From Rhynchospora pubera (lineage: Eukaryota > Streptophyta > Magnoliopsida > Poales > Cyperaceae), in contig CM051459.1 in NCBI GenBank assembly GCA_028095005.1, positions 21,438,699 through 21,502,698 on the forward strand: a DNA stretch of 64,000 nucleotides. The letters are read 5' to 3'. The notes beneath the pieces were generated by a model. The model was given only the letters and a program-made list of their open reading frames with translations, made no database searches and was not told the origin of the DNA. Each line of letters starts with the position of its first letter. Positions within the stretch are counted from its first letter, which is position 1. Below are positions 44,728-58,283 of this stretch, piece by piece. Made by a program: the position numbers and the translations under genes.

Positions 44728-47700
44728 TATCATTTGTGCATTTTGATCGCTTCTGGATTCATTCTAAGTCATTAAAGCACAATAATTTACGTTTAAACTC
44801 TTTATGCTGTCTAGAATATGATTTTTTTCTTGTTTATTCATTAAGATTGGATTATACATTGTAATTAGGCATATGAAGTGCAAATAATGCAATTCTGAGT
44901 ATCATTTGAACATTTCAATTGTTTCTGGATTTAAGCTAAATCATTTAAGAACAATAATCTACATTAAACTCTTAATATTGTCTAAAATATGATTCATATC
45001 TTGCTTATTCAACAAGATTGGATTATACATGGTAATTACGCATATAAATTGCAAATAATGCAATTATGGTTATCATTTGAGCATTTCGAACGTTCCTAGA
45101 TTCGTTTTAAGTCATTTAAGCGCAATAATCTACATTTAAACTATTTATACATTTTAGAATATGATTCATAACTTATTTATTCAAAAAGATTGGATTGTAC
45201 ATGGTTATTACGGATATACAGTGCAAATAATGCAGTTATGAGTATCATTTGAGCATTTCGTAGTTTGTGGAATCATTATAAGTCATTTAAGCACAATAAT
45301 CAACGTATAAACTCTTTATATTGTCTAGAATATGATTCATATCTTGTTAATTAAAAAATATTGGATTATACATTGTAATTACACATATAAAGTGCAAATA
45401 ATACAATTCTGAGTATCACTTGAGCATTTCGAATGTTTCTGAATTTATTCTGAGTCATTTAAGCACAATAATCTACAATGACATTCTTTATACTATCTAC
45501 AATATTATTCATATCTCGTTCACTCAAAAAAATTGGATTATACAAGGTAATTACGCATATAAAGTGCAAATAATGCAATTCTGAGTATCATTTGAGCATT
45601 TCGATCGTTTCTGAATTCATTCTAAACATTTAAGTACAATAATAAACATTTAAACTCTTTATATTATCTAGAATATGATTTATATCTTGTTTATTCAAAA
45701 AGATTGGATAATACATGGTAATTACGCAAAAAATGTGCAAATAATGCAATTCTGAGTATCATGCGAGCATTTCGATCGTTTCTGGATTCATTTTAAGTTA
45801 GTTCATCACAATAATCTACTTTAAACTCTTTATATAGTCTAGAATATGATTCTTATCTTGTTTACTCAAAAAAAGATTGGATTATACATGGTAATTACAC
45901 AATAAAGTGCAAATAATGCAATTCTAAGTATCATTTGAGGATTTCGATCGTTTCTTGATTTATTCTAAGTCATATAGGAAAATAATTTACATTTAAACAA
46001 TTTATACATTCTATAATATGATTCATATCTTGTTTATTAAAAATATTTGATCATACATGACAATTACACATATAAATTTCAAATAATGCAATTTTGAGTA
46101 TCATTTGAGCATTTTGAACATTTCTGGATTCAGTCTAAGTCATTTAAGCACAATAATATTCATTTAAACTATTTATAGATTCTAGAATGTATAAATGGTT
46201 ATAAATTGTTTAAATTTAAATTATTGTAATTAAATGACTTTGAATAAATTCAGAAACGATCGAAATCCTCAAATGATACTCAGAATTGCATTATTTACAC
46301 TTTATTATGTAATTACCATGTATAATCCAATCATTTTGAGTAAACAAGATAAGAATCATATTCTAGACTGTATAAAGAGTTTAAATGTAGATTATTGTGA
46401 TGAGATTAGAATGAATCCAGAAACGATCGAAATGCTCAAATGATACTAAGAATTGCATTATTAGCACTTTATGTGCATAATTATCATGTGTAATCCAATC
46501 TTTTTGAATAAAAAAAATCTGAATCATATTCTAGTCAGTATAAAGAATTTAAACGTATATTATTGTGTTTAAGTGAGTTGGAGCACAACAAGAAATGATC
46601 GAAATGCTCAAATGATACTCAAAATTGCATTATTTGAACTTTATATGCATAATTACCATGTATAATCAAACCTTTTTAATAAACAAGATATGAATCATAT
46701 TCTAGAATACATGAATAGTTTAAATATAGATTATTGTGCTTAATTGACTTAGAATAAATCCAGAAACATTCGAATTAATCAAATTAAACTCGAAATTAAA
46801 TTATTTGCACTTTATAATCGTAGTTACCATTTATAATCAAATCTTTTTGAATACACAAGAAATCATATTATAGAATGTATAAATTATTTAAATATAGATT
46901 ATTGTGATTAAATGAATTAGAATAGATTCAGAAACCATCGGAATTCTCAAATGATATTGCATTATTTGCACAATATATGCGTAATTACCATGTATAATCC
47001 AATATTTTTGTGTGAACCAGATATGAATCATATCCTAGACAGTATAAAGAGTTAAAATGTAGATTATTGTTCTCAAATGACATCGTATGTATCTAAAAAC
47101 GATCGAAATAATTTAATGATACTCAGAATTGCATTATTTGCATTTTATATCCGCAATAACCATGTATAATCTGTTCTTTTTGAATAAACAAAATAGAATC
47201 CTATTATAGAATGTATAAATAGTTTAAATGTAGATTATTGTGCTTAAATGTTTTAGAATGAATCCAAAAACGCTCGAAATGCTAAAAATGATAACCAGAA
47301 CTGCATTACTTGCAATTCATATGCGTAATTACCATGTATAATCCCACCTTGTTGAATAAACAATATATGAATCAAATTTTAGAAAGTATAAAGAGTTTAA
47401 ATGTAGATTATTGTTCTTAAATGACTTACAATCTTTTTGAATAAACAAGATATAAATCATATTCTAGACAGTATAAATAGTTTAAACGTTTATTATTGTG
47501 CTCCAATGACTTAGAATTAATTTAGAAACAATCAAAATGCTCAAATGATACTCAGAATTGCATTATTTGCATTTTATTGCGTAATAACCTTGTATAATCA
47601 CATCTTTTTGAGTACACAAGATAGGAATCCTATTCTAGACAGTATTAAGAGTTTAAAAGTAGATTATTGTGATTAAATAACTTAAAATGAGTCCAGAAAC

Positions 47701-48590
47701 AATCGAAATGCTCGTATGATACTCTGAATTGCATTATTTGCACTTTATATGCATAAGTACCATGTATAATCCAATCTTTTTGAATAAACAAGATATTTAT
47801 CATATTATATAGATAGTATAAAGAGTTTAAACGAAGATTTTTGTGCTTAAATGACTTAGAATGAATACAGAAATGATCGAAATGCACAAATGATACTAAG
47901 AATTATATTATTTGCACTTTATGCGTAATTACCATGTATAACCAAATATTTTTTAATAAACAAGAGATGAATCATTATTTTTAATTTATTGCGTAATTAC
48001 CTTGTATAATCCAATCTATTTGAGTAAATAAGATATGAATCCTATTCAAGACAGTATAATGAGTTTAAATGTAGATTATTGTGATGAAATAACTTAGAAT
48101 GAATAAAGAAACGATCGAAATACTCAAATGATACTCAGAATTGTATTACTTGCACTTTAGATGCGCAATTACCATGTATAATCCAATATTTTTGAATAAA
48201 CAAGATAATAATAATAATGTAGACAGTATAAATAACTTAAACGTAGATTATTATGTTTAAATTACATAGAATGAATCCAGAAACGATCGAAATGCTCAAA
48301 TGATACTTAGAAGTGCATTATTTGAATTTTATATGCATAATTACCATGTATAATCCAATATTATTGAATAAACAATATATGAATCATATTCTAGACAGTA
48401 TAAAGAATTTAAACGTAGATTATTGTGCTTAAATGACTTGGGACGAATCCAGAAACGATCAAAATGGTTAAATTAAACTCAAAATTGCATTATTCGAACT
48501 TTATATGCGTAATTACCATGTATAATCAATTTTTTTTTGAATAAACAAGAGATCAATCAATATTTTTAATTTATTGCGTAATTTCCTTTT

Positions 48591-48735
48591 ATTTTTTTTA
48601 GACAACTTAGCAGCGGCTGCTAAGGAAAAGGGAAAAAAAAAACCAGAATTACACAAACCAACTAGCCAAAAGAAAATCAGCACAGCTGTAAAAAGCCTTG
48701 ACATTCTTGTGTTAAGCATTTTTAAAAATCAAGAC
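48591..48735 (-). mobile_element. LINE-like 3' fragment inserted in the satellite array
   Basis: About 140 bases that break a satellite unit. On the minus strand it reads GGCTAGTTGGTTTGTGTAAT, then TTAGCAGCCGCTGCTAAG and an A-rich tail, the layout of a plant L1-type LINE 3' end. The body style resembles the 55-bp retroposon tail at 32500. No clean target duplication is visible. Its 5' junction lies at CAAGACAGTATA, a word that also occurs in the satellite unit. Confidence 0.6.
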
Positions 48736-51700
48736 AGTATAATCCAATCTATTTGACTAAACAAGATATGAATCCAATTCAAGACAGTATAAAGAGTTTA
48801 AATGCAGATTATTGTGATGAAATAACTTAGAATGAATACAGAAACGATCGAAAAACTCAAATGATACTCAGAATTGCATTATTTGCACTTTAGATGCGCA
48901 ACTACCATGTATAATCCAATATTTTTGAATAAAAAAGATAATAATCATCTTGTAGACAGTATAAAGAACTTAAATGTAGATTATTGTGCTTAAATTATCC
49001 AGAAACGATTGAAATGCTCAAATGATACTTAGAATTGCATTATTTTCATTTTATATGCGTAATTACCATGTATAATCCAATCTTTTTTAATAACCAAGAT
49101 ATGAATCGTATTCTAGACAATATGAAGAGTTTAAACGTAGATTATTGTTCTTAAATTACTTAGAATTAATACAAAAACAATCCAAACGCTCCAATGATAC
49201 TCAGAATTGCATTATTTGCATTTTATATGCGTAATTACCAAGTATAATCCAATCTTTTAGAATAAACAAGATATGAATCATATTCTAGACAATATAAAGA
49301 ATTTAAACATAGATTATTGTGCTTAAATGACTTAGAGCGAATCCAGAAACAATCAAAATGCTCAAATGATACTTGGAATTGCATTATTTGCATTTTATAT
49401 GCATAATTACCATGTATAATCCATTGTTTTTGAATAAACAAGATATGAATCATGTTCTAAACAGTAGAAAGAATTTAAACGTAGATTATTGTGCTTAAAT
49501 GACTTGGAGTGAATCCACAAAAGAACAAAATGCTCAAATTATATTCAAATCATTTCGAATAAACAAGCGTTGAATCATTATTTTTAATTTATTGCGTAAT
49601 TAACTAGTATAATCCAATATATTTGAGTAAACAAGATATGAATCCCATTCAAGACAGTATAAAGAGTTTAAATGTAGATTATTGTGATGAAATAACTTAG
49701 AATGAATACAAAAACGATTGAAATACTCAAATGATACTCAGAATTGCATTATTTGCACTTTAGATGCGCAATTACCATGTACAATCCAATATTTTTGAAT
49801 AAACAAGATAATAATCATATTGTAGACAGTATAAAGAACTTAAACATAGATTATTATGCTTAAAACTTAGAATGAATCCAGAAACGATAGAAATGCTCAA
49901 ATGATAATTAGAATTGCATTATTTGCATTTTATATGCATAATTACCATGTATAATCCAATCTTTTTGAATAAACAAGATATGAATCGTATTCTAGACAGT
50001 ATAAAGAGTTTAAATGTAGATTATTGTTCTTAAATTACGTAGAATGAATACAAAAACAATCGAAATGCTAAAATGATACTCAGAATTACATTATTTGCAA
50101 TTTATATGCGTAATTACCTTGTATAATCCAATCTTTTTGAATAAACAAGATATGAATCCTATTCTAGACAGTATAAAGAATTTAAATGTAGATTATTGAG
50201 CTTAAAGGACTTGGAGCGAATCCAGAAATGATCAAAATGCTCAAATTATACTCAAAATTGCATTATTTGAATTGTATATGTGTAATTACAATATATAATC
50301 AAATCTTTTTTAATAAACAAGATATGAATCATATTCTAGAACGTGTAAATAGTTGAAATGTAGATTATTGTGCTTAATTGACTTAGAATGAATCTAGAAA
50401 TGTTCGAAATGCTAAAATGAAACTCTAAATTGCATTATTTGCACTTTATATGCGTAGTTCCCATGTATAATCAAATATTTTTGAATAAACAAGATATGAA
50501 TCATATTCTAGAATGTATAAATTGTTTAAATGTAGATTATTGTGCTTAAATGACTTAGAATAATCCTCAAATGATCGAAATTCTCAAATAAGACTCAGGA
50601 TTGCATTATTTGTACTTTATATGAGTAATTACCTTGTATAATCTAATTTTTTTGAATTAACAATATATATAAATCATATTCTAGAAAGTATAAAGAGTTT
50701 AAATGTTGATTATTTTGTTTAAATGACTTGGAGCTAATCTAGAAATGATCGAAATGTTCAAATGATACTCAAAATTGAATTATTTCAACTTTATATGTGT
50801 AATTACCATGTATAAACCAATCTTTTTTAATGAAAAAGATAAGATTCATATTCTAGAATTTATAAATAGTTTAAAAACATTGTTGTGCTTAAATGATTTA
50901 GAATGAATCCTGAAACGATCGAAATGCTCAAATGATACTCAAAATTGCATTATTTGCACAATATATGCGTCGTTACCATGTCATCCAATCTTTTTCAATA
51001 AACAAGATAACAATCTTATTGTTTAAAGTACAAAGAGTTTAAATGTAAATTATTGTGCTTAAATTACTTAGAATGAATTCAGAAACGATCGAAGTGCTCA
51101 AATGATACTCAGAATTGCATTATTTGCACTTTATATGCGTAATTACTAAGTATAATCCAATCTTTTCGAATAAAAAAGATATGAATCGTATTCTAGTCAG
51201 TATAATGAATTTATATGTAGATTTTTATGCTTAAATGAGTTGGAGCGAATCAAGAAACGATCAAAATGCTCAAATGATACTCAAAATTGCATTATTTGAA
51301 CTTTATATGCGTAATTACCATGTATAATCAAATCTTTTTAAATAAACAAGATATGATTCATATTCTAGAATTTATAAATAGTTTAAATGTAGATTATTAT
51401 GCTTAATTTATCATAGAATGAATCTAGAAATGTTTGAAATGCTCAAATGAAACTCGAAATTGAATTATTTGCAATTTATATTCGTAGTTACCATTTTTAA
51501 TCAAATATTTTTGAATAAACATGATATGAATCATATTTAGAATGTATGATGTTTAAATGTAGATTGTTGCGCTTAAATGACTTAGAATTAATCCAGAAAC
51601 GATCGTAATACTCAAATGATACTTAGAATTGTATTATTTGCACAATACATTCGTAATTACCATGTATAATCCAATCGTTTTGAGTAAACATGACATTGAT

Positions 51701-54700
51701 CACATTCTAGACAGAATAAAGAGTTGAAATATTGATTATTGTGCATAAATGACTTAGAATAAATCCAGAAATGATCAAAATGCTCAAATGATACTCAGAA
51801 TTGCATAATTTGGACTATATATGCGTAATTACCATGTATAATCCAATCTTTTTGAATGAACAAGATGAGAATCGTATTCTTGACAGTATAAAGAGTTCAA
51901 ATGTATATTATTGTACTTAAATGACTTAGAACGAATCCAGAAACGATCGAAATGCTCAAATGATACTCAGAATTGCATTATTTGCAAAATACATGCGTAA
52001 TTGCCATGTATAACCCAATAGTTTTGAGTAAAAAACATATGAATCAAATTTTAGATAGTATAAAGAGTTGAAATGTTGATTTTTGTGCGTGAATGACTTA
52101 AAATGAATCCAGAAACGATCAAAAGATACTCAGAATTGCATTATTTGCACTTTATATGCATAATTACCATGTATAATCCAGTCTTTTTGAATAAACAAGA
52201 TATTAATCATATTCTAGAAACTATAAAGATTTTAATAGTTGATTATTATGCTTAAATGACTAAAAATGAATCTAGAAATGATCGAAATGCTCAAATGATA
52301 CTCAGAATTGCATCATTTGCATTTTATATGCGTAATTACAATGTATAATCCAATATTTTTTAATAAACAAGATATGAATCATATTCTAAAAAGTATAAAT
52401 ACCATATTTTATATCCAATATTTATGTAGATTATTGTGCTTAAATGACATAGAATGAATCCAGAAACAATCGAAATGCTCAAATGATACTCAGAATTGCC
52501 TTATTTGCACAATATATGCGTAATTACCATATATAATCCAATCTTTTTGGGTAAACAAGATATGAATTATATTCTAGAAAGTATTAAGAGTTGAATGTTC
52601 ATTATTGTGCATAAATGATTTAGAATTAATCCAGAAAAGATCGAAATGTTCAAATGATACTCAGAATTGCATTATTTGCACTTTATATGTGTAATTACAA
52701 TGTATAATCCAATCTTTTTTAATAAATATGATATGAATCATATTCTAGACAGTATAAAGAATTTAAACGTAGATTATTGTACTTAAATGACTTAGAACGA
52801 ATCCAGAAATGATCGAAAGGCTCAAATGATACTCAGAATTGATATATTTTCACTTTATATGCGTAATTACAATGTATAATCCAATATTTTTTAATAAACA
52901 AGATATAAATCATATTCTAGAATTTATAAATAGTTTAAATGTAGATTATTGTGCTTAAATTACTTAGAATGAATCCAGAAACGATCGAAATGCTCAAATT
53001 ATACTCAGAATTGCATTATTTACACTTTATATGCTTAATAACAATGTATAATCCAATCTTTTCGAGTAAACATGATATGAATCATATTCTAGACAGTATA
53101 AAGAGTTTAAACGTTGATTATTGTGCTTAAATAACTTAGAATTACTTCAGAAACGATCGTAATGATCATATGATACTCAGAATTGCATTATTTGCACTTT
53201 ATATACGTAATAACCATGTATAATCAAATCATTTTGAATAAACAAGATATGAATCATATTCTAGGATGTATAAATAATTAAATATTTTAAATGTAGATTA
53301 TTGTACATAAATGACTTAGAATGAATCCAGAAACATTCGAAATGCTCAAGTTATACTCAAAATTGCATTATTTGCACTTTATATGTGTAATTTACCATGT
53401 ATAATCAAATCTTTTTTAATAAACAAGATTTGAATCATATTCTAGAATGTATAAATTGTTTTTTAATGTAGATTTTTGTGCTTAAATGACTTAGAATAAA
53501 TCCAGAAACGATCGAAATGCTCAAATGATACTCAGAATTGCATAATTAGCTTAATATATGTGTAATTACCATGTATAATCCAATATTTTTGAGTAAACAA
53601 GATATGAGAATATTCTAGACAGTATTAGGAGTTGAAATTTTGATTATTGTGAGTAAACGACATTTAATTAATACCGGAAAGATCGAAATGCTCAAATGAT
53701 ACTCCGAATTGCATTATTTGCACTTTATATGGGTAATTACCATGTATAATCCAATCTTTTTAGACAAACAAGATAATAATCATATTGTAGAAAGTATAAA
53801 GTGTTTATACGTTGATTATTGTGCTTAAATGACTTAGAATGAATACAGAAACGATCGAAATTCTTAAATGATACTCAGAATTGCATTATTTGCACACTAC
53901 ATGCGTGATTAATATGTATAATCCAATATTCTTGTGTAAACAAGTTATGAATCATATTCTAGACAGTATAAACAGTTGAATGCAGATTATTGTTCTTAAA
54001 TGACACGGAATGTATCTAAAATCGATCTAAATGATCAAATAATACTCAGAATTGCATCATTTGCATTTTATATTTGTAATAACAATGTATAATCTGTTCT
54101 TTTTAAATAAACAAAATAGAATCCTATTCTAGAATGTATAAATAGTTTAAATGTAGATTATTGTGCTTAAATTATTTAGAATGAATCCAAAAACGCTCGA
54201 AATGCTCAAATGATATCCAGAATTGCATTATTTGCAATTCATATGCGTAATTACCATGTATAATCCTACCTTGTTGAATAAATAATATATGAATCATATT
54301 TTAAAAAGTATAAAGAGTTTAAACGTAAATTAGCGTACTTAAATGACTTAGATTGAATCCAGAAACAATCAAAATGCTCAAATGATACTCAGAATTGCAT
54401 TATTTGCACAATATATGCGTAATTGCCATGTATAATCCAATATTTTTGAATAAACAATATACAAATCATATTCTAGAATGTATAAATAGTTTAAATGTAG
54501 CTTACTGTGCTTAAATGACTTAGAATGAATCCAGAAATGAACGAAATTCTCAAATGATACGCAGAATTGCATTATTTGAACTTTATATGCGTAAATTACC
54601 ATGTATAATACAATATTTCTGAATAAACTAAATATGAAGCATATTCTAGAATGTATAAACAGTTTAAATGAAAATTATTGTGCTTAAATGACTTAGAATG

Positions 54701-57000
54701 AATCCAGAAACGTTCGAAATTCTTCAAATTGTTTAAATGTAGATTATTGTTCTTAAATGACTAACAATAAATCCAGAAACGATTGAAATGCTAAAAATGA
54801 TACTTTATATCCGTAATTACCATGTATAATCTAATTTTTTGAATAAACAAGATATAAATCATATTCTAGACAGTATAAAGAATTTAAACGTTTATTATTG
54901 TGCTTAAATGACTTAGAATTAATCCAGAAACAATCAAAATGCTCAAATGATACTCAGAATTGCATTATTTGCATTTTATTGCGTAATAACCTTGTATAAT
55001 CACAACTTTTTGAGTGCTAGAGATAGGAATACTATTCTAGGCAGTATTAAGAGTTTAAATGTACATTATTGTGATGAAATAACTTAAAATGAATCCAAAA
55101 ACGATCGAAATGCTCAAATGATACTCAGAATTACATTATTTGCACTTTATATGCGTAAGCACCATGTATAATCCAATCTTTTTGAATAAACAAGATATTA
55201 ATCATATTATAGACAGTATAAAGAGTTTAAACGTAGATTATTGTTCTTAAATGACTTAGAATGAATACAGAAACGATCGAAATGCACAAATGATACTAAG
55301 AATTATATTATTTGCACTTTATATGCGTAATTACCATGTATAATCAAATCTTTTTGAATAAACAAGAGATGAATCATTATTTTTAATTTATTGCATAATT
55401 ACCTTCTATAATCCAATCTATTTGAGTAAACAAGATATGAATCCTATTCAAGACAGTATAAAAAGTTTAAATGTAGATTATTGTGATGAAATAACTTAGA
55501 ATGAATACAGAAATTATCAAAATACTCAAATGATATTCAGAATTGCATTATTTGCACTTTCGATGCGCAATTACCTTGTATAATCCAATATTTTTGAATA
55601 AACAAGATAAAAATCATATTGTAGACAGTATAAAGAACTTAAACGTAGATTATTGTTCTTAAATTACTTAGAATGAATCCAGAAACAATCGAAATGCTCA
55701 AATGATACTCAGAATTGCATTATTTGCACTTTATATGCGTAAGTACCATGTATAATCCAAAATTTTTGAATAAACAAGATATGAATCATATTCTAAACTG
55801 TATAAAAAATTAAACGTAGGTTATTGTGCTTAATTGACTTAGAGCGAATCTGGAAACGATCAAAATGCTCAAATTATACTCAAAATTGCATTATTTGAAC
55901 TTTATTTGCGTAATTACCATGTATAATCAAATCTTTTGGAATGAACAAGAGGAGAATCATTATTTTTAATTATTGCGTAATTACCTTATTTAATCCAATC
56001 AATTTGAGTAAACAAGATATGAATCCTATTCAAGACAGTATAAAGAGTTTAAATGATGATTATTTTGATGAAATAACTTATAATGAATACAGAAACGATC
56101 AAAATACTGAAATGATACTCAGAATTGCATTATTTTCACTTTAGATGCGCAATTACCTTCTATAATCCAATATTTTTGAATAAACAAGATAATAATCATA
56201 TTGTAGACAGTATAAAGAACTTAAAACATAGATTATTGTGCTTAAATTACTTAGAATGAATCCAGAAACGATTGAAATGCTCAAATGATAAATAGAATTG
56301 CGTTATTTGCATTTTATATGCATAATTACCATGTATAATCCATTTTTTTTAATAAACAAGATATGAATCGTATTCTAGACAGTATAAGGAGTTTAAACGT
56401 AGATTATTGTTATTGAATTACTTAGAATGAATACAAAAATAATCGAAGTGCTCAAATGATACTCAGAATTGCATTATTTGCACTTTATATGCGTAATTAC
56501 CTTGTATAATCCAATCTTTTTGAATAAACAAGATATGGATCATATTATAGACAGTATAAAGAGTATAAATATTGATTATTGTGAGGAATGACTTAGAATG
56601 AATCCATAAACTTTCGAAATGCTGAAATGATACCGAGAATTGTATTATTTGCACTTTAGATTCATAATTACCATGTATAATCCAATCTTTTTGAATAAAC
56701 AAGATATGAATCATATTCTAGACAATAAAAAGAGTTTCTACATATATTATTGTGATGAAATGACTTAGAATGAATTCCAAAAAGATCAAAATGCTCAAAT
56801 GATACTCAGTATATGAATTTTTTGCATATTATATGCTTAATTACTATGTATAATCCCTTTTTTTTAATAAGTGAGATCTGAATCATTTTCTAAATAGTAT
56901 AGAGAGTTTAAATATTGATATTGTGACCACTTCACTTAGAATGAATGTAAAATCATTTGAAATTCTCAAATGATGCTCGGAATATGCATTATTTGGACAT

Positions 57001-58122
57001 TATATGCATATGTACTATTATTTTAAACCAATCAAAATCATATTAACAATATACTACTTTAATCTACAAGATTATTTTCAACATAAATTAGCTTATTATT
57101 TTTAAAACATCGTATTTTAGTAATGTTTTACAATTATCCATATATTTTTTAGTCTGTTGCAAATAAATAAAATTGAATTATTTAAACTAAAACATATAGA
57201 TAACTTAATTATAAATAAACAAATTTTAAAAACATAATTAAAAATTAATTAAAGAAAACTCATTTATCCAGCGAACTCGATAAGCCCCACTAGTTACTCT
57301 ATAAAATAAAGGGAACATTGATGTATGGGTTTCGTATTTGATTTTCAACCAGAATAAGTCCCAAATTGTGTTTAAATACTTGTGTTTTTACTTGTTTTCT
57401 TTTAAATTCTGCTAATGTTAGGATGTAGGAAAATTCAGCCGTAGCCCGGCAAATTTTTTTTACAAGTTCATCACTTTTTATCACGAAGAACGGAGAAAAT
57501 CAACCAAGTCAAGAGCTCAGACAGATTGGAACGGGCCGCCCCAACCTTAGGACGGACCGTCCCAACCAGTAAAGACAACATCCAGGCGATCTAGTGCAGA
57601 CTCGACTAGGATGGGCCGCCAACCTCAGACCAGGCCGTCCTAGCCAAATCCAGACTTCTAAAAATAGAGAGCCAGATTTGCTGCGACGGTTTCTCCTATT
57701 TCCACCGCCTTCCAGAGCCTGTATGCCACGTCTGGAACCGCAATTTGACTGCTATAAAAGCTCTGTCATGTCCCCAAGTCAAGTGAGGTTCGAAACCCTA
57801 GTTTTCTAGCCAGAAACATAACTTACAGAGAGACAGCCTGTTGAGACGGCCAGCCAGCCACCTGAGACGCACCGCCCTAGGATCAGGACGGGCCGCCCCA
57901 GACAAGACAGAGCACAAAATCGTGGAGTTTTCGAGTAACTCTTGTTGTAACTTGATTTTTCTTTTTTCTATGTATCTGTTTTTGATGAAACATGTTTTTT
58001 CTTACATGGATTTAGTAGAGTAGATTAGTTTAGGGGCTAGAGTTTTATTATTTTTCTTTTAGTTGTTTGTTTTATTTGAATATTTGATTATTAGTAGAGT
58101 TAAAGTTACGTTTATGCTTTCT
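57001..58122. repeat. Repeat-derived stretch with GC-rich palindromic motif cluster, part 1
   Basis: After the satellite ends the DNA becomes AT-rich to about 57480. It then carries many versions of a GGACGG(N)CCGTCC-like word, such as GACGGGCCGCCCCA (near 57530) and GGACGGACCGTCCC (near 57550). Short open frames here are chance. It probably belongs to a retroelement LTR or leader. Confidence 0.5.
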
Positions 58123-58280
58123 GGGGCTGTTTGGATCGCTTAGGAATAAGAGGAATAGCCTCTTCCTAGGCGGAAATTTATTCCTAACCATCCAAACTCT
58201 TCACAAAATTACACACTTCCCAATATTTTTCGCCTAGGAATAGACTATTCCTCTTATTCCTAAGCGATCCAAACGACCCC
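58123..58280. mobile_element. GTTTGGAT-family MITE, 158 bp
   Basis: The ends are GGGGCTGTTTGGATCGCTTA and the complement of GGGGTCGTTTGGATCGCTTA, with TCT on both sides (58120-58122 and 58281-58283). The long arms (GGAATAAGAGGAATA...) make nearly the whole element a hairpin. It sits inside the motif-rich repeat stretch and is therefore younger than it. Confidence 0.8.
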
Positions 58281-58283
58281 TCT

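Larger units (their letters stand above)
43560..57000. repeat. 172-bp AT-rich satellite array, ~13.4 kb, roughly 75 units
   Basis: A unit containing CAAATGATACTCAGAATTGC, CGTAATTACCATGTATAATC, AACAAGATATGAATCATATT, CTAGACAGTATAAAGAGTTT and AATGAATCCAGAAACGATCG repeats throughout. Counting from GATC at 51087 to 51259 gives a period of 172. The left block (43560-44560) is in the main orientation but diverged. The block 44728-46187 is inverted. From 46180 to about 57000 the units are again in the main orientation and better conserved. Unit length and AT content are like those of plant centromeric or subtelomeric satellites, but the array sits between ordinary genes. It encodes nothing; all frames in it are chance. 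Confidence 0.95.

Noticed and set aside
46234..56714. Several 60-85-codon open frames in the satellite
   Set aside because: They are chance frames in a 172-bp repeat; unit length is not a multiple of three and frames do not continue from unit to unit.
43560..57000. CRISPR-like regular repeats
   Set aside because: The whole 172-bp unit repeats head to tail without unique spacers, and the context is a plant nuclear genome.
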